Assembly: GCA_900553805.1 (NCBI GenBank)
Contig: USEU01000005.1
Location: 1 to 50,581, forward strand
From: an uncultured Eubacteriales bacterium
GTDB lineage: Bacteria > Bacillota > Clostridia > Oscillospirales > Oscillospiraceae
Direction: 5' to 3'
DNA length: 50,581 nt
The notes below the pieces were generated by a model. The model had not been told where the DNA came from. It was given only the letters and a program-made list of their open reading frames with translations, and made no database searches. This document shows, in pieces, positions 26,802 to 36,797 of this stretch. The position numbers were made by a program, and so were the translations under genes. Position 1 is the stretch's first letter. Each line of letters starts with the position of its first letter.

Positions 26802-27200
26802 TCAGACACGACGTCTCTTGGGGGGACGGCAGCCATTGTGAGCAATGGGGGTGACGTCCTTAATCATAACGACTTCCAGGCCGGCAGTCTGCAAAGCGCG
26901 GATGGCGGCTTCACGTCCCTGGCCAGGGCCTTTCACGTAGACCTCAACAGTCTTCAGGCCGTATTCCATCGCAGCCTTTGCAGCGGTCTCAGCAGCAGTC
27001 TGAGCGGCATAGGGGGTGGACTTACGGGAGCCACGGAAGCCCAGTCCGCCGGAGGAAGCCCAGGAAAGAGCATTGCCATCCAGATCGGTGATGGTCACCA
27101 TGGTGTTGTTGAAGGAGGAACGGATATGTGCCGCACCCTTCTCTACTACTTTGCGCTCGCGACGGCGCTTGACGACTTTCTTAGCAGTTTTAGCAGCCAT
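26802..27200 (-). CDS. rpsK: 30S ribosomal protein S11
   Basis: Platform protein of the small subunit. The 132 residues contain [20 protein letters not shown] and end [13 protein letters not shown], both diagnostic. The N-terminus is Lys/Arg-rich ([17 protein letters not shown]). It lies 15 bases after rpsM with AGGAGGG upstream. Confidence 0.97.
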   Translation of the reverse strand: MAAKTAKKVVKRRRERKVVEKGAAHIRSSFNNTMVTITDLDGNALSWASSGGLGFRGSRKSTPYAAQTAAETAAKAAMEYGLKTVEVYVKGPGQGREAAIRALQTAGLEVVMIKDVTPIAHNGCRPPKRRRV

Positions 27201-27215
27201 TGTACATATCCCTCC

Positions 27216-27584
27216 TTACTTCTTCTTGTTCGCAATGGTCTTCTTGGGGCCCTTGCGGGTACGGGCGTTGGTCTTGGTGCGCTGACCGTGGACAGGCAGG
27301 CCACGGCGATGGCGCAGGCCGCGATAGCAGCCGATCTCGGACAGACGCTTGATGTTCATCGCGGTCTCACGGCGCAGGTCGCCCTCGATGAGATAGTGAT
27401 GCTCAATGGCCTCACGCAACTGGGCCTCCTGCTCGTCGGTCAGATCCTTGACGCGGGTATCGGGGTCGATACCGGTGGTCTTCAGGACCTGAGAAGCGCG
27501 GGCAGGTCCGATGCCGTAGATATAGGTCAAAGCCACTTCGATCCGCTTGTCGCGGGGAAGATCAATACCAGAAATACGTGCCAT
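27216..27584 (-). CDS. rpsM: 30S ribosomal protein S13
   Basis: Head protein of the small subunit that bridges to the 50S. The 122 residues start [21 protein letters not shown] and contain [12 protein letters not shown] and [22 protein letters not shown]. Length is normal. It follows rpmJ by 20 bases. Confidence 0.97.
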   Translation of the reverse strand: MARISGIDLPRDKRIEVALTYIYGIGPARASQVLKTTGIDPDTRVKDLTDEQEAQLREAIEHHYLIEGDLRRETAMNIKRLSEIGCYRGLRHRRGLPVHGQRTKTNARTRKGPKKTIANKKK

Positions 27585-27604
27585 AACTTTCTCAGCACCT
27601 CCTA

Positions 27605-27718
27605 TTAGCCTTGTCTCTGCTTATGCTTGGGGTTTTCGCAAATTACCATTACGCGACCCTTGCGCTTGATGATCTTGCATTTTTCGCACATGGGTTTAAC
27701 GGACGGTCTTACCTTCAT
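27605..27718 (-). CDS. rpmJ: 50S ribosomal protein L36 (zinc type)
   Basis: The 37-residue product reads [20 protein letters not shown] and continues to a C-terminus KHKQRQG. Four zinc ligands are present (C11, C14, C27, H32), the zinc-binding form. It lies between infA and rpsM, as in most Firmicutes. GGAGG precedes the start at 27718. Confidence 0.96.
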   Translation of the reverse strand: MKVRPSVKPMCEKCKIIKRKGRVMVICENPKHKQRQG

Positions 27719-27756
27719 ACTGTTTAACCTCCATATGAGAAATCGATTCTCTTGTT

Positions 27757-27978
27757 TTACTTGCTTCTCCAGGTGATCCGGCCCTGGGTCAGATCATACG
27801 GAGACATTTGAACGGTTACCTTGTCACCGGGCAAGATCTTAATGAAATTCATTCGGAGCCTGCCGGAAATGTGTGCCAGAATGCTGTGTCCATTGCCGAT
27901 GTCAACCTTGAACATTGCATTGGGCAGTGCATCAGTTACGATGCCCTCAAGTTCGATTACGTCGTCTTTCGCAGCCAA
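27757..27978 (-). CDS. infA: Translation initiation factor IF-1
   Basis: The 73-residue OB-fold protein binds the 30S A site during initiation. It contains [20 protein letters not shown] and the [27 protein letters not shown] segment typical of IF-1. It lies 4 bases after the KOW-protein stop and 38 bases before rpmJ. Confidence 0.97.
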   Translation of the reverse strand: MAAKDDVIELEGIVTDALPNAMFKVDIGNGHSILAHISGRLRMNFIKILPGDKVTVQMSPYDLTQGRITWRSK

Positions 27979-27982
27979 GTCA

Positions 27983-28285
27983 TTAACCTCCTAGGTTGTG
28001 TGCTTGCATCCCCCGGCTTAAGAAAGCCAGGTCTCTTCGTAATTCGCCGTTGAGCACTTTGTCGCCGGAGAGCAATTTCGCGGCAACTCTGGTCTCAGAT
28101 CGAAGTACTTTCTCTACGTGCTTTTGCTTCTTCCTTTTGGGGGCCTCCAGGGTGCGATTCCTGCCGTTGGCCAGCAGGAGGAACCCCTCCTCCTGACCGA
28201 TGACGTAAAACCATTCGCCCTGATCGCGCCCCTGCCGGGAAATCACCACATCCGAGATTTGAAATCCCGAGTTATCTGGATCCAT
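27983..28285 (-). CDS. KOW-domain RNA-binding protein (L14e-like)
   Basis: 100 residues with a KOW/SH3-like N-terminal part ([21 protein letters not shown]) and a basic middle ([13 protein letters not shown]). Small proteins of this kind sit between map and infA in many Clostridia and resemble eukaryote-type L14e/L6e. The function is unknown but ribosome association is likely. The start lies 3 bases after the map stop, so it is tightly coupled. The identification rests on the KOW motif and position. Confidence 0.85.
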   Translation of the reverse strand: MDPDNSGFQISDVVISRQGRDQGEWFYVIGQEEGFLLLANGRNRTLEAPKRKKQKHVEKVLRSETRVAAKLLSGDKVLNGELRRDLAFLSRGMQAHNLGG

Positions 28286-28288
28286 AGA

Positions 28289-29044
28289 TCAAAGTCCTTC
28301 GGTGACGGTGAGTATTTCCGGCTCGCCGTCGGTGATGAGTACAGTATTTTCATAGTGAGCAGCCAGCTTGCCGTCGGCGGTCACCGTGGTCCAGCCATCG
28401 GAGAGCACCTTCACCTGATAGGTTCCGACGTTCACCATAGGCTCCACCGCAATGGTCATACCAGGCAGAAGCCTGGGGCCGCGGCCAGGTGCGCCGTAGT
28501 TGGGCACCTCCGGCTCCTCATGCAGTTGCCGGCCTACGCCGTGACCCACGAAGTCCCGCACAACTGCAAAACCGTTAGACTCCACATACGTCTGGACTGC
28601 ATGGGAGATATCTTGCACCCGGTTGCCTTTGGTAGCGAATTTGATCCCCTCAAAGAAGGACTGCTTCGTTACATCAATAAGCCTCTGGGCTTCGGTGCTG
28701 ATGGCACCACAGGCATAGGTAGCGGCACAATCGCCATGAAATCCCTTATAGAACGCACCCACGTCCACGGATACAATGTCCCCTTCCTTCAGGATGTAGC
28801 CACCCGGAATTCCGTGGATGATCACATTGTTGACGCTGATGCAGGCACTTGCAGGGAAGCCGTTGTAGTTCAGGAACGACGGTTTTGCGCCCTGACTGAC
28901 AATATAATCGTGCACGGCCCGATCTATTGCTTTCGTGGATACGCCGGGTTTTACCAATTCCCCTGCCAAGGCACGGGCTGCCGCGGTAATTTTACAAGCC
29001 TGGCGCATACAGGAAAGCTCTCGTTCATTTTTGATTGAGATCAT
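28289..29044 (-). CDS. map: Methionine aminopeptidase type I
   Basis: Removes N-terminal Met from nascent proteins; a dinuclear metal enzyme. The 251 residues contain the metal ligands in DIVSVDVGAFYKGFHGDCA (two Asp), GHGVGRQLHEEPEVPNYG (His), TIAVEPMVNVG (Glu) and ENTVLITDGEPEILT (Glu). I start it at 29044, where the ATG overlaps the adk stop by 4 bases. A longer in-frame extension inside adk is not credible. Length fits the family (about 250). Confidence 0.96.
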   Translation of the reverse strand: MISIKNERELSCMRQACKITAAARALAGELVKPGVSTKAIDRAVHDYIVSQGAKPSFLNYNGFPASACISVNNVIIHGIPGGYILKEGDIVSVDVGAFYKGFHGDCAATYACGAISTEAQRLIDVTKQSFFEGIKFATKGNRVQDISHAVQTYVESNGFAVVRDFVGHGVGRQLHEEPEVPNYGAPGRGPRLLPGMTIAVEPMVNVGTYQVKVLSDGWTTVTADGKLAAHYENTVLITDGEPEILTVTEGL

Positions 29045-29679
29045 ACCTTTGCCCCTATCGCAGCGAGGATATCCTCGTTTGCTTTTTCGATGGACTGGCA
29101 GCCGTCCACCTTGACCAGCCTGCCCAGCTTGCCGTAGAAGTCCTTCAGGACCTCGGTGGTGCTGTGGTAGACCTTCAGGCGGTTGCGCACGGTCTCGGGC
29201 GCGTCGTCCTTGCGGATGACCAGCTCGCCGCCGCACTCATCGCAGATGCCGTCGATCTTGGGAGGATGGGCGACAATGTGATAGCTGGCGCCGCAGCGGC
29301 CGCAAACTCTGCGGCCGGTCATGCGGCCCTCGATCTCACTGTCGGGTACCTCGATGTCCACTACATAGTCGATCTTGACGCCCTTTGCCTCCAGGGCCTC
29401 CGCCTGGGCCAGCGTGCGGGGCACGCCGTCCAGAATGAAGCCGCCGGCACAGTCGGGCTGGGCCACCCGGTCCGCGACGATGCCAAGGATCAGCTCGTCG
29501 GGCACCAGGTTGCCGCCGTCCATGTAGGATTTTGCTTTCATGCCCAGCTCGGTGCCCTCGGCAATGGCCTCGCGGAGCATATTCCCGGTAGAGATGGCGG
29601 GGATAGAGAGCTTGTGAACAAGCAGCTCAGCTTGGGTCCCCTTTCCGGCGCCGGGAGCGCCCAGTAGAATGAGATTCAT
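29041..29679 (-). CDS. adk: Adenylate kinase with zinc-binding lid
   Basis: Interconverts AMP+ATP and 2 ADP. The 212 residues have the P-loop GAPGAGKGTQAE at residues 7-18, the AMP site (STGNMLREAI) and a full Cys4 zinc lid (CGRCGASYH and CDECGG, about 126-150). The Cys4 lid is typical of Firmicutes. It lies 19 bases after secY and overlaps map by 4 bases. Confidence 0.97.
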   Translation of the reverse strand: MNLILLGAPGAGKGTQAELLVHKLSIPAISTGNMLREAIAEGTELGMKAKSYMDGGNLVPDELILGIVADRVAQPDCAGGFILDGVPRTLAQAEALEAKGVKIDYVVDIEVPDSEIEGRMTGRRVCGRCGASYHIVAHPPKIDGICDECGGELVIRKDDAPETVRNRLKVYHSTTEVLKDFYGKLGRLVKVDGCQSIEKANEDILAAIGAKV

Positions 29680-29698
29680 CCTGCCAATTCCTCCCCGA

Positions 29699-30973
29699 TC
29701 AATCCAGGAAGCCCTTGTAGTGACGCATCAGCATCTGTGCCTCCAGCGCCTGCACCGTCTCCAGGGCAACGCCCACGACGATGATGACGGAGGTACCGCC
29801 GATGGCCAGGCTGTTGAAGCCGCTCATCAGGTCGCCCGCAATGATGGGAAGCATGGCGACGATGCCCAGGTAAACAGCACCAAAGACAACGATCTTGTTG
29901 ATGACCTTCTGGATGAACTGAGCGGTGGGCTTGCCGGGACGGAAGCCGGGGATAAATCCGCCGTTCTTCATCAGGTTGTTGGAAATCTCCATGGGATCAT
30001 ACTGGATGGTGGAGTAGAACCAGCTGAAGAAGAAGATCATCAGGAAGTAAACAATGGCATAGAACGCGCTGTTGTTGCTCCACAGGTACTTGTAGGCCCA
30101 GCCGCTGTTGGTGCCGGTAAAGGCGCAGACGGTGGCAGGCAGGGAGCAGATGGACTGGGCAAAGATGACGGGCATCACGCCGGACATGCTCACCTTGATG
30201 GGCAGGTTGGTGTTCTGGCCGCCATAGACCTTACGGCCCACAACGCGCTTGGCGTACTGGATGGGGATGCGGCGCTCCGCGTCATTGATGAACACAATGA
30301 ACAGGATCAGGGCGACCATGCCCACCAGGACGATGGCAATCTTCCACCAGGTCATCTTGATCAGGTTGTACAGCATGCTGGGCAGGCCGGAGATGATATT
30401 GGCAAACAGGATCATGGAGATGCCGTTGCCGATGCCGAACTCAGTGATCTGCTCACCCATCCACATCACCAGGGCGGAGCCGGCGGTAAAGGCCAGGATG
30501 ATGGACAGCGACGGCAGGAAGCCGGTGTCCTGAATGATGGCGAAGCCGGAGGAGCTGTAGTTCTTGAGCATCATGTAATATGCCCAGCCCATCAGCAGGC
30601 CCAGGCCCACGGTGGAGTAACGGGTGATCCTTGCGATCTTCTTTTTGCCATCCTCGCCCTCATCCTTGGCCAGCCGCTCCAGAGCGGGGATCGCAATGGT
30701 CAGCAGCTGGATGATGATGGAGGCGTTGATGTAGGGCTGGATGCCCAGTGCAAAGACGGTGGCGCGGGAGAACGCGGAGCCGGACATTGCATTGTACAGG
30801 CCCAGGATGGTGTTGGACAGGGTCTGGTTGAAGTAGGTGGCCAGATTGTTCACATCAATGCCGGGCACGGGAATCACATTGCCCACACGGTAGATCAGAA
30901 GGATGAACAGCGTGAAGATGATCTTTTTACGGAGTTCAGGAATTTTCCATGCATTCCGAAGTGTCTGCAACAC
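29699..30973 (-). CDS. secY: Preprotein translocase subunit SecY
   Basis: Central channel of the Sec translocon in the cytoplasmic membrane. The 424 residues have ten membrane segments, the plug region, and conserved loops such as YFNQTLSNTILGLYNAMSG, RITRYSTVGLGLLMGW and GFIPGFRPGKPTAQFI. Length is normal. Its start (30973) abuts the rplO stop (30974), which is the usual spc operon arrangement. Confidence 0.98.
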   Translation of the reverse strand: MLQTLRNAWKIPELRKKIIFTLFILLIYRVGNVIPVPGIDVNNLATYFNQTLSNTILGLYNAMSGSAFSRATVFALGIQPYINASIIIQLLTIAIPALERLAKDEGEDGKKKIARITRYSTVGLGLLMGWAYYMMLKNYSSSGFAIIQDTGFLPSLSIILAFTAGSALVMWMGEQITEFGIGNGISMILFANIISGLPSMLYNLIKMTWWKIAIVLVGMVALILFIVFINDAERRIPIQYAKRVVGRKVYGGQNTNLPIKVSMSGVMPVIFAQSICSLPATVCAFTGTNSGWAYKYLWSNNSAFYAIVYFLMIFFFSWFYSTIQYDPMEISNNLMKNGGFIPGFRPGKPTAQFIQKVINKIVVFGAVYLGIVAMLPIIAGDLMSGFNSLAIGGTSVIIVVGVALETVQALEAQMLMRHYKGFLD

Positions 30974-31414
30974 TTAGATCACCTCGGCCTTTCCGCCCGC
31001 CTGCTCAATCTTTTCCTTGGCAGACTCAGAGAAAGCCGCAGCCTTGACAGTAAGCTTCTTGGTCAGCTCGCCGCTGCCCAGGACCTTCAGGCCATTGGGG
31101 CAGGTGGAGACGATACCGGCCTCGACGATTGCGGCGGCATCCACGGTGGCGCCGTCCTCAAAGCAGTTCAGCAGAGCCACGTTGACAGCGGTCAGGGGCT
31201 TCGCGAAAATGTTATTGAAGCCGCGCTTGGGGATGCGACGGGCCAGGGGCATCTGGCCGCCTTCGAAACCGACGCGCACCTTGCCGCCGGAGCGGGCCTT
31301 CTGACCCTTGTGACCACGGCCGCCGGTCTTGCCGTTGCCGGAGCCGGTGCCGCGACCCTTGCGCTTGCCCACCTGGGTGGAGCCAGCAACAGGAGAGAGT
31401 TCATGGAGCTTCAT
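30974..31414 (-). CDS. rplO: 50S ribosomal protein L15
   Basis: Late-assembly protein of the large subunit. The 146 residues start [20 protein letters not shown] and have the Gly/Arg/Lys-rich N-terminal extension ([25 protein letters not shown] in part) and the C-terminal [18 protein letters not shown] segment. It lies 18 bases after rpmD and directly before secY. Confidence 0.97.
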   Translation of the reverse strand: MKLHELSPVAGSTQVGKRKGRGTGSGNGKTGGRGHKGQKARSGGKVRVGFEGGQMPLARRIPKRGFNNIFAKPLTAVNVALLNCFEDGATVDAAAIVEAGIVSTCPNGLKVLGSGELTKKLTVKAAAFSESAKEKIEQAGGKAEVI

Positions 31415-31432
31415 TCTTGTTCCTCCTCCTTA

Positions 31433-31612
31433 TCAAACTTCTTCAACCTTCAGCAGATAGCCGATCTTGGCGATCTTGCCCCGGGTCTGGGTATTGTCGG
31501 GCTGGATGCTGACCTGGCCGATCTTGCGAAGGCCCAGGGAATTCGCGGTGGCGATGTGCTTTTCCAGGCGACCGTTCAGGCTCTTAACAAGCGTAATTTT
31601 CAGGTTTGCCAT
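31433..31612 (-). CDS. rpmD: 50S ribosomal protein L30
   Basis: The 59-residue product [20 protein letters not shown] and onward matches bacterial L30. It ends [16 protein letters not shown] place the start at 31612 (MANLK) with GGAGGC upstream; an 18-codon upstream extension would run into rpsE. Confidence 0.95.
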   Translation of the reverse strand: MANLKITLVKSLNGRLEKHIATANSLGLRKIGQVSIQPDNTQTRGKIAKIGYLLKVEEV

Positions 31613-31625
31613 GTTAATTGCCTCC

Positions 31626-32132
31626 TTACACAATTTCTTCCACGCTCTTACCGCGGATAGCAGCAACCTGCTCAGGAGAACGAAGGCTGGTCAGACCGGC
31701 CATGGTGGCCTTGACCACGTTCTGAGGGTTGTTGGAACGCAGGCACTTTGCGCAGATGTTCTTGATACCGACCGCTTCCATCACCGCACGGACAGCGCCG
31801 CCGGCGATAACGCCGGTGCCTTCGGGAGCGGGCTTCATCATGACGGTGCCGGCACCGAAGATGCCGATGATGTCATGGGGAATGGTATTGCCGGCCAGAG
31901 AGACTTTGGTCATGTTCTTCTTGGCATCGGCGATGCCCTTCAGAATAGCCTCGGAAACTTCGGCGGCCTTGCCCAGGCCGTAGCCGACGGTACCCTTGCC
32001 GTCACCGACAACCACCAGAGCGGAGAACTTCATGACGCGGCCGCCCTTGACGGTCTTGCTGACGCGGTTCAGGTAAACGACCTTTTCAATCAGCTCGGAA
32101 GCCTCATTGTTAGGAGTCCTATTGTAAGCCAT
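31626..32132 (-). CDS. rpsE: 30S ribosomal protein S5
   Basis: Decoding-fidelity protein at the mRNA entry of the 30S. The 168 residues contain [20 protein letters not shown] and [14 protein letters not shown] in the N-terminal dsRNA-binding-like domain, and the [19 protein letters not shown] segment. Length is normal. It lies 17 bases after rplR. Confidence 0.97.
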   Translation of the reverse strand: MAYNRTPNNEASELIEKVVYLNRVSKTVKGGRVMKFSALVVVGDGKGTVGYGLGKAAEVSEAILKGIADAKKNMTKVSLAGNTIPHDIIGIFGAGTVMMKPAPEGTGVIAGGAVRAVMEAVGIKNICAKCLRSNNPQNVVKATMAGLTSLRSPEQVAAIRGKSVEEIV

Positions 32133-32149
32133 TTCTTTTCCTCCTCACC

Positions 32150-32509
32150 TTAGAACTGAAGTCCGCCTTCGCGGGCGCCATCGGCCAGGGCAGCCACACG
32201 ACCATGGTACACATAGCCGCCGCGATCGAAGACGACCTCTTCGATGCCCTTCGCCTTGGCACGCTCGGCCAGGACGGTGCCCACCTTCTTGGCAGCCTCG
32301 CAGTTGCCGGTGGAGCCTTCAAATTCTTTCTCCAGCGTGTTGGCGGAAACAAGCGTTACGCCGTTGACGTCGTCGATGATCTGGGCGTAGATGTTCGCAT
32401 TGCTGCGGAACACGTTCAGACGGGGACGCTCGGGAGTGCCGGAGACCTTGCCACGAACGCGGACATGCCGCTTCAGGCGCATTGCTTTCTTATCGATTCT
32501 GCTGACCAT
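32150..32509 (-). CDS. rplR: 50S ribosomal protein L18
   Basis: 5S rRNA-binding protein of the central protuberance. The 119 residues show [20 protein letters not shown] at the N-terminus and [20 protein letters not shown] near the C-terminus, both typical. It lies between rplF and rpsE with GGAGGTG upstream. Confidence 0.97.
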   Translation of the reverse strand: MVSRIDKKAMRLKRHVRVRGKVSGTPERPRLNVFRSNANIYAQIIDDVNGVTLVSANTLEKEFEGSTGNCEAAKKVGTVLAERAKAKGIEEVVFDRGGYVYHGRVAALADGAREGGLQF

Positions 32510-32524
32510 TTCGGCACACCTCCA

Positions 32525-33070
32525 TTACTTCTTACCACCGGTCTTACCAACCTTGCGGCGGATGACCTCAGTGGTATACTTGATGCCCTTGCCCTTGTAG
32601 GGTTCGGGGGGACGCTTGCCACGGACTTCGGCGGCGAACTGGCCGACGACCTGCTTGTCGATGCCGTGGATGATGATCTTGTTGGGAGCGGGGACCTCGA
32701 TGGTGATGCCGGGGATCTCGTCCACGAACACTTCGTGAGAGTAGCCCAGACGCATGACCAGCTGGTTGCCCTTCTTCTCGGCACGGTAGCCGACGCCGTT
32801 GACCTCCAGCTCCTTGGTGTAGCCCTTCTCAACACCCTCGACCATGTTGTGGATCAGGGTACGGGTCAGGCCATGCAGGGACTTGTGCAGGTGCTCCTCG
32901 TCGGGGCGGTCAACGATCAGCTCGTTGCCCTCGACCTTCAGGATCATATCGGGATGGAAGGTGTAGGTCAGGGTGCCCTTGGGGCCCTTCACGGTGACCA
33001 CGTTGCCCTCGGCAATATCCACCGTGCAGTTTGCCGGGATGATGACCGGCTTCTTACCAATTCTAGACAT
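32525..33070 (-). CDS. rplF: 50S ribosomal protein L6
   Basis: The 181 residues begin [20 protein letters not shown], contain [22 protein letters not shown] and end with the diagnostic [24 protein letters not shown] region. I use start 33070 (preceded by AAGGAGG). A frame extending to 33127 overlaps rpsH and has no ribosome site. Confidence 0.97.
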   Translation of the reverse strand: MSRIGKKPVIIPANCTVDIAEGNVVTVKGPKGTLTYTFHPDMILKVEGNELIVDRPDEEHLHKSLHGLTRTLIHNMVEGVEKGYTKELEVNGVGYRAEKKGNQLVMRLGYSHEVFVDEIPGITIEVPAPNKIIIHGIDKQVVGQFAAEVRGKRPPEPYKGKGIKYTTEVIRRKVGKTGGKK

Positions 33071-33083
33071 TTCCGAATCCTCC

Positions 33084-33482
33084 TTACCAGACAAAGGCCA
33101 GGACTTCGCCGCCGATGTGCAGCTCACGAGCCTTCTTGTCGGTCATAACGCCCTTGGAAGTGGAGACGATGGCGATACCCAGGCCCTTGAGCACCTTGGG
33201 CAGCTCCTCGGCGCCGGCGTAAATTCTCAGACCGGGCTTAGAGACGCGGCGCAGGCCGGAAATGACTGCCTGCTTCTTGGCCAGATACTTGAGCGTGATG
33301 TGAATGACGCCCTGGTTGCCGTTGTCCACAACGGTGTAAGCCTTGATATAGCCCTCGTCCAGCAGAATCTGAGCGATGGACTTTTTCAGGTTGGACGCGG
33401 GGACATCCACAGTTTCGTGCTTTGCAGAGTTAGCGTTCCGAATGCGGGTCAGCATATCTGCTACGGGATCGGTGATTTGCAT
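33084..33482 (-). CDS. rpsH: 30S ribosomal protein S8
   Basis: Central-domain 16S rRNA binder and, in some bacteria, translational repressor of the spc operon. The 132 residues contain [19 protein letters not shown] and end [20 protein letters not shown] followed by VLAFVW, as in bacterial S8. It is preceded by an unusually long non-coding spacer (33483-33638) separating it from rpsN. Confidence 0.97.
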   Translation of the reverse strand: MQITDPVADMLTRIRNANSAKHETVDVPASNLKKSIAQILLDEGYIKAYTVVDNGNQGVIHITLKYLAKKQAVISGLRRVSKPGLRIYAGAEELPKVLKGLGIAIVSTSKGVMTDKKARELHIGGEVLAFVW

Positions 33483-33638
33483 GTTAATATCCTCCTTATA
33501 GAAGTTACGGGCTTGACCCGTGAAGATACGGGGGTATCCGGGGAATGCGCGGCTTGCTTCTTTGCGGCTTTACCCGCGCCGAAGGAGCTGCCATCTTCCC
33601 AGGACTTCCCGAATCTTTTTCACATTAGAAATTCGACC
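33483..33638 (-). other. 156-nt non-coding spacer between rpsN and rpsH
   Basis: All other gaps in the S10 and spc parts of the operon are under about 35 bases; this one is 156. No ORF with a ribosome site was found. On the minus strand it holds small complementary pairs (GATAC/GTATC, ACGGG/CCCGT) shortly before the rpsH ribosome site AAGGAGGA. It may be an RNA regulatory site; this is inference. Confidence 0.5.
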
Positions 33639-33824
33639 TTACCAGCTGGCCTTACGGACGCCGGGGATCTGGCCCTTGTAGGCCAGCTCACGGAAGCAGA
33701 TACGGCACACGCCGTAATCACGCAGGTAAGCATGAGGTCTGCCGCAGATCTTGCAGCGGTTGTAGCGGCGGCTGGAGAACTTGGGCTCAGCCTGCTGCTT
33801 CAGGATCATAGACTTCTTGGCCAT
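33639..33824 (-). CDS. rpsN: 30S ribosomal protein S14 type Z
   Basis: The 61-residue zinc form. Two CxxC pairs are present ([20 protein letters not shown]), coordinating zinc, and the C-terminal IPGVRKASW is diagnostic. This short form is typical of Firmicutes. It lies 16 bases after rplE with AGGAGG upstream. Confidence 0.97.
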   Translation of the reverse strand: MAKKSMILKQQAEPKFSSRRYNRCKICGRPHAYLRDYGVCRICFRELAYKGQIPGVRKASW

Positions 33825-33840
33825 GTTGTAATCCTCCTAA

Positions 33841-34383
33841 TCAAGCGGTGAAGGGAGCGCCCAGCTGGCTGAGCAGCTCTTTGGCTTCCTCGTCATTGGT
33901 GGCGGTGGTGCAGATGCAGATATCCATACCACGGATCTTATCCACCTTGTCGTACTCGATTTCGGGGAAAATCAGCTGTTCCTTCAGGCCAAAGGCGTAG
34001 TTGCCGCGGCCGTCGAAGGAGTTGGGGCTGATGCCGCGGAAGTCGCGGACGCGGGGCAGAGCCACGCTGAACAGGCGGTCCAGGAACTCATACATCTTCT
34101 CGCCGCGCAGGGTGACCTTCACGCCGACGGTCTCGCCCTCACGGACCTTGAAGTTTGCAACGGACTTGCGGGCCTTGCAGGTCACAGGCTTCTGGCCGGT
34201 GATGGCGGCGATGTCCTTGCAGATGGCCTCGATCTCCTTGGCATTGTTCTTGCTCTCGCCGCAGCCGACGTTCACAATCACCTTGTCCAGCTTGGGGATC
34301 TGCATAACGCTCTTGTAGCCGAACTTCTTGTTCAGAGCGGGAGCGATTTCAGCAACATATCTTTCTTTCAGTCTGCTAGCCAT
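33841..34383 (-). CDS. rplE: 50S ribosomal protein L5
   Basis: 5S rRNA-binding protein. The 180 residues contain [34 protein letters not shown] and [19 protein letters not shown], all typical of L5. Start 34383 (MASRLKE) is preceded by GAGAGGAG. It lies 17 bases after rplX. Confidence 0.97.
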   Translation of the reverse strand: MASRLKERYVAEIAPALNKKFGYKSVMQIPKLDKVIVNVGCGESKNNAKEIEAICKDIAAITGQKPVTCKARKSVANFKVREGETVGVKVTLRGEKMYEFLDRLFSVALPRVRDFRGISPNSFDGRGNYAFGLKEQLIFPEIEYDKVDKIRGMDICICTTATNDEEAKELLSQLGAPFTA

Positions 34384-34400
34384 AATCAGTCTCTCCTCTC

Positions 34401-34706
34401 TCAGATTTCGGCGCCGCACTTGCGGCAGATGCGGGTCTTCTTGTCGCCCTCAACCTTGAAGCCGACGCGAACGCCCTTGTTGCACTTGGGGCAGAACAGA
34501 GCGACCTTGCAGGAGCGGATGGGGGTCTCGCGCTTGACGATGCCACCCTGCTCGCCCTGACGGCGGGGCTTGGTGTGGCAGGTGGCCACATTGACCTGCT
34601 CCACGATCACCTTGTTCTCGGCGGGCATGGCGACCAGGACCTTGCCCTTCACGCCCTTGTCCTTGCCGGACAGGACGATTACGGTATCATTCTTCTTAAT
34701 GTTCAT
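34401..34706 (-). CDS. rplX: 50S ribosomal protein L24
   Basis: Assembly initiator of the large subunit. The 101 residues begin [20 protein letters not shown] (KOW motif) and end with a [12 protein letters not shown] and ICRKCGAEI pair of CxxC motifs, suggesting a bound zinc. It lies 15 bases after rplN. Confidence 0.97.
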   Translation of the reverse strand: MNIKKNDTVIVLSGKDKGVKGKVLVAMPAENKVIVEQVNVATCHTKPRRQGEQGGIVKRETPIRSCKVALFCPKCNKGVRVGFKVEGDKKTRICRKCGAEI

Positions 34707-34721
34707 TCCTTCGGTTCCCCC

Positions 34722-35090
34722 TTAAATGACTTCGGGAGCCAGAGACAGGATCTTCATGAAATCCTTCTCACGCAGCTCACGTGCCACCGGTCCAAAGATA
34801 CGGGTACCCTTGGGGTTCTTATCCTCCTTGATGATCACAGCAGCGTTCTCATCAAAGCGGACATAGCTGCCGTCCTCACGACGGACGCCCCGCTTGGTAC
34901 GGACGATAACAGCCTTGACGACCTCGCCCTTCTTCACCGTGCCGCCGGGAGCAGCCTTACGGACGGAAGCCACAATCACATCACCGATGTTACCGAACTT
35001 CCGCTTGGAGCCGCCCAGGACGCGGATGCAGTGGATTTCCTTGGCGCCGGTATTGTCGGCAACCTTCAGATAGCTTTCCTGCTGAATCAT
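34722..35090 (-). CDS. rplN: 50S ribosomal protein L14
   Basis: The 122 residues begin [20 protein letters not shown] and contain RRKFG-like [18 protein letters not shown] and [20 protein letters not shown], the L14 hallmarks. Length is exactly that of the family. It lies 14 bases after rpsQ. Confidence 0.98.
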   Translation of the reverse strand: MIQQESYLKVADNTGAKEIHCIRVLGGSKRKFGNIGDVIVASVRKAAPGGTVKKGEVVKAVIVRTKRGVRREDGSYVRFDENAAVIIKEDKNPKGTRIFGPVARELREKDFMKILSLAPEVI

Positions 35091-35104
35091 TTACGCCGAC
35101 CTCC

Positions 35105-35368
35105 TTACTTCGCCTTTTCGATAATTCTGACGAGTCTCCATCTCTTGTCCTTGGACAGGGGACGGGTCTCCATGACCTCAACGGTATCGCCGATGCCGCA
35201 CTCGTTCTTCTCGTCGTGGGCCTTCAGCTTGTAAGTCCGCTTCATGGTCTTCTTGTACAGAGGATGCTGAACGCTATCCTCGATCGCAACCACAATGGTC
35301 TTGTCCATCTTATCGGAGACAACCTGACCAATTCTGGTTTTGCGGAAAGCTCTGGTATTTTCAGTCAT
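35105..35368 (-). CDS. rpsQ: 30S ribosomal protein S17
   Basis: The 87 residues show [20 protein letters not shown] and [20 protein letters not shown], the S17 OB-fold signature. It lies 14 bases after rpmC with GGAGGTAAG upstream. Confidence 0.97.
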   Translation of the reverse strand: MTENTRAFRKTRIGQVVSDKMDKTIVVAIEDSVQHPLYKKTMKRTYKLKAHDEKNECGIGDTVEVMETRPLSKDKRWRLVRIIEKAK

Positions 35369-35382
35369 AATCGCTTACCTCC

Positions 35383-35580
35383 TCAGACGTTGGTCTCTTT
35401 CTCACGAATAATGGTCTTGATGCGGGCAATGTCCTTCTTAACGGCGTTCAGACGCATGGGATTGTCCAGCTGATTGGTCGCATGCTGCATTCTCAGCATG
35501 AACAGATCCTTCTTCAGCTCGTCAAGCTTCTTGTTCAGCTCTTCCGCGGACAGATTCTTGATTTCCTTTGCCTTCATCAT
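35383..35580 (-). CDS. rpmC: 50S ribosomal protein L29
   Basis: The 65-residue two-helix protein at the tunnel exit contains [20 protein letters not shown] and [20 protein letters not shown]. Its ATG shares a base with the rplP TAA (TAATGATG); the second ATG (35577) is an equally possible start. Confidence 0.96.
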   Translation of the reverse strand: MMKAKEIKNLSAEELNKKLDELKKDLFMLRMQHATNQLDNPMRLNAVKKDIARIKTIIREKETNV

Positions 35581-36011
35581 TATTCACCACCAATCTCAGT
35601 TTCGACTTCCTTGGTGATGATGCGAGTCTTGATGGGCAGCTTGTGCTGGGCCAGACGCAGAGCCTCGCGGGCGACATCCTCAGTAACGCCGCCGATCTCA
35701 AACATCACCTTCTGATTCTTAACGACTGCGACCCAGCCTTCGGGAGCGCCTTTACCGGAACCCATACGGGTGCCCAGGCCCTTCTTGGAGTAAGGCTTGT
35801 CGGGGAAGATCTTGATCCAGACCTTACCGCCACGCTTGGTGTAACGGGTCATGGCGATACGGGCTGCTTCGATCTGGTTGCCGGTGATCCAGCCGGGCTC
35901 CAGGGCCTGAATGCCGTACTCACCGTAGGAAACCTTATTGCCGCGGGAGGCAGCGCCGGTCATACGGCCACGCTGAACCTTGCGGTACTTTACTCTTTTA
36001 GGCAGCAGCAT
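35580..36011 (-). CDS. rplP: 50S ribosomal protein L16
   Basis: Helps form the A-site tRNA cradle. The 143 residues begin [20 protein letters not shown] and contain [20 protein letters not shown] and [16 protein letters not shown]. The start overlaps the rpsC stop by 1 base. Confidence 0.98.
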   Translation of the reverse strand: MLLPKRVKYRKVQRGRMTGAASRGNKVSYGEYGIQALEPGWITGNQIEAARIAMTRYTKRGGKVWIKIFPDKPYSKKGLGTRMGSGKGAPEGWVAVVKNQKVMFEIGGVTEDVAREALRLAQHKLPIKTRIITKEVETEIGGE

Positions 36012-36784
36012 CAGCGGTTACCTCCTTCTCTGCGGTTATTGGGACGATCACCGCTGCGGCGCTCACGACGCTCGCCGTTGCCCCGGCGGTCGCTATTGCC
36101 GCGACGCTCACGGCGCTCACGGGGAGCGGGCTCGGGAGCGGCTGCGCGCAGGGTGGTATTCAGCACCTCGCCCTTGTAGATCCAAACCTTCACGCCGATG
36201 CGGCCGTAGGTGGTGGCAGCCTCAGCGAAGCCGTACTCGATGTCGGCGCGGATGGTCTGAAGGGGAATGGTGCCCTCGTGATAGCTCTCGGTGCGGGCGA
36301 TCTCAGCGCCGCCCAGACGGCCGCCGCAGGTGACCTTGATGCCCTTGGCACCCAGGCGGGTGGCCTGCTGCATGGCCTTCTTCATGGCGCGGCGGAAGGA
36401 GATACGCTTCTCCAGCTGCTGCGCGATGTTCTCGGCCACCAGCTGCGCGTTCAGATCAGGGGAGCGGACCTCAACGATGTTCAGGTTGACGCTCTTGCCC
36501 AGCTTTGCTTCCACGTCCTTGCGCAGGTTCTCGATCTCAGCGCCGGCCTTGCCGATGACCACGCCGGGGCGGGAGCAATGGATGTTGATCTTCACCTTGC
36601 CGTTGGAGCGCTCGATCTCGATCTTTGCGATGCCGGCGGCATACAGCTTGTTCTTCAAATACTTACGGATGTTGTAGTCTTCGACGATCAGGTCGCCGAC
36701 CTTATCCTCGCGGGCGTACCAGTGGGAATCCCAGTCCTTGATGACGCCAACCCGCAGTCCATGGGGATTAACTTTCTGTCCCAT
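36011..36784 (-). CDS. rpsC: 30S ribosomal protein S3 with Arg/Gly-rich tail
   Basis: mRNA-entry protein with a KH domain. The 257 residues contain [20 protein letters not shown], the KH segment ([20 protein letters not shown]) and [15 protein letters not shown]. After about residue 212 the protein has a low-complexity tail rich in Arg, Asn, Gly and Glu with repeats of [16 protein letters not shown] type. Typical S3 is 210-220 residues, so the tail is lineage-specific. It lies 13 bases after rplV. Confidence 0.97.
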   Translation of the reverse strand: MGQKVNPHGLRVGVIKDWDSHWYAREDKVGDLIVEDYNIRKYLKNKLYAAGIAKIEIERSNGKVKINIHCSRPGVVIGKAGAEIENLRKDVEAKLGKSVNLNIVEVRSPDLNAQLVAENIAQQLEKRISFRRAMKKAMQQATRLGAKGIKVTCGGRLGGAEIARTESYHEGTIPLQTIRADIEYGFAEAATTYGRIGVKVWIYKGEVLNTTLRAAAPEPAPRERRERRGNSDRRGNGERRERRSGDRPNNRREGGNR

Positions 36785-36797
36785 AGCTACCTCCTGA

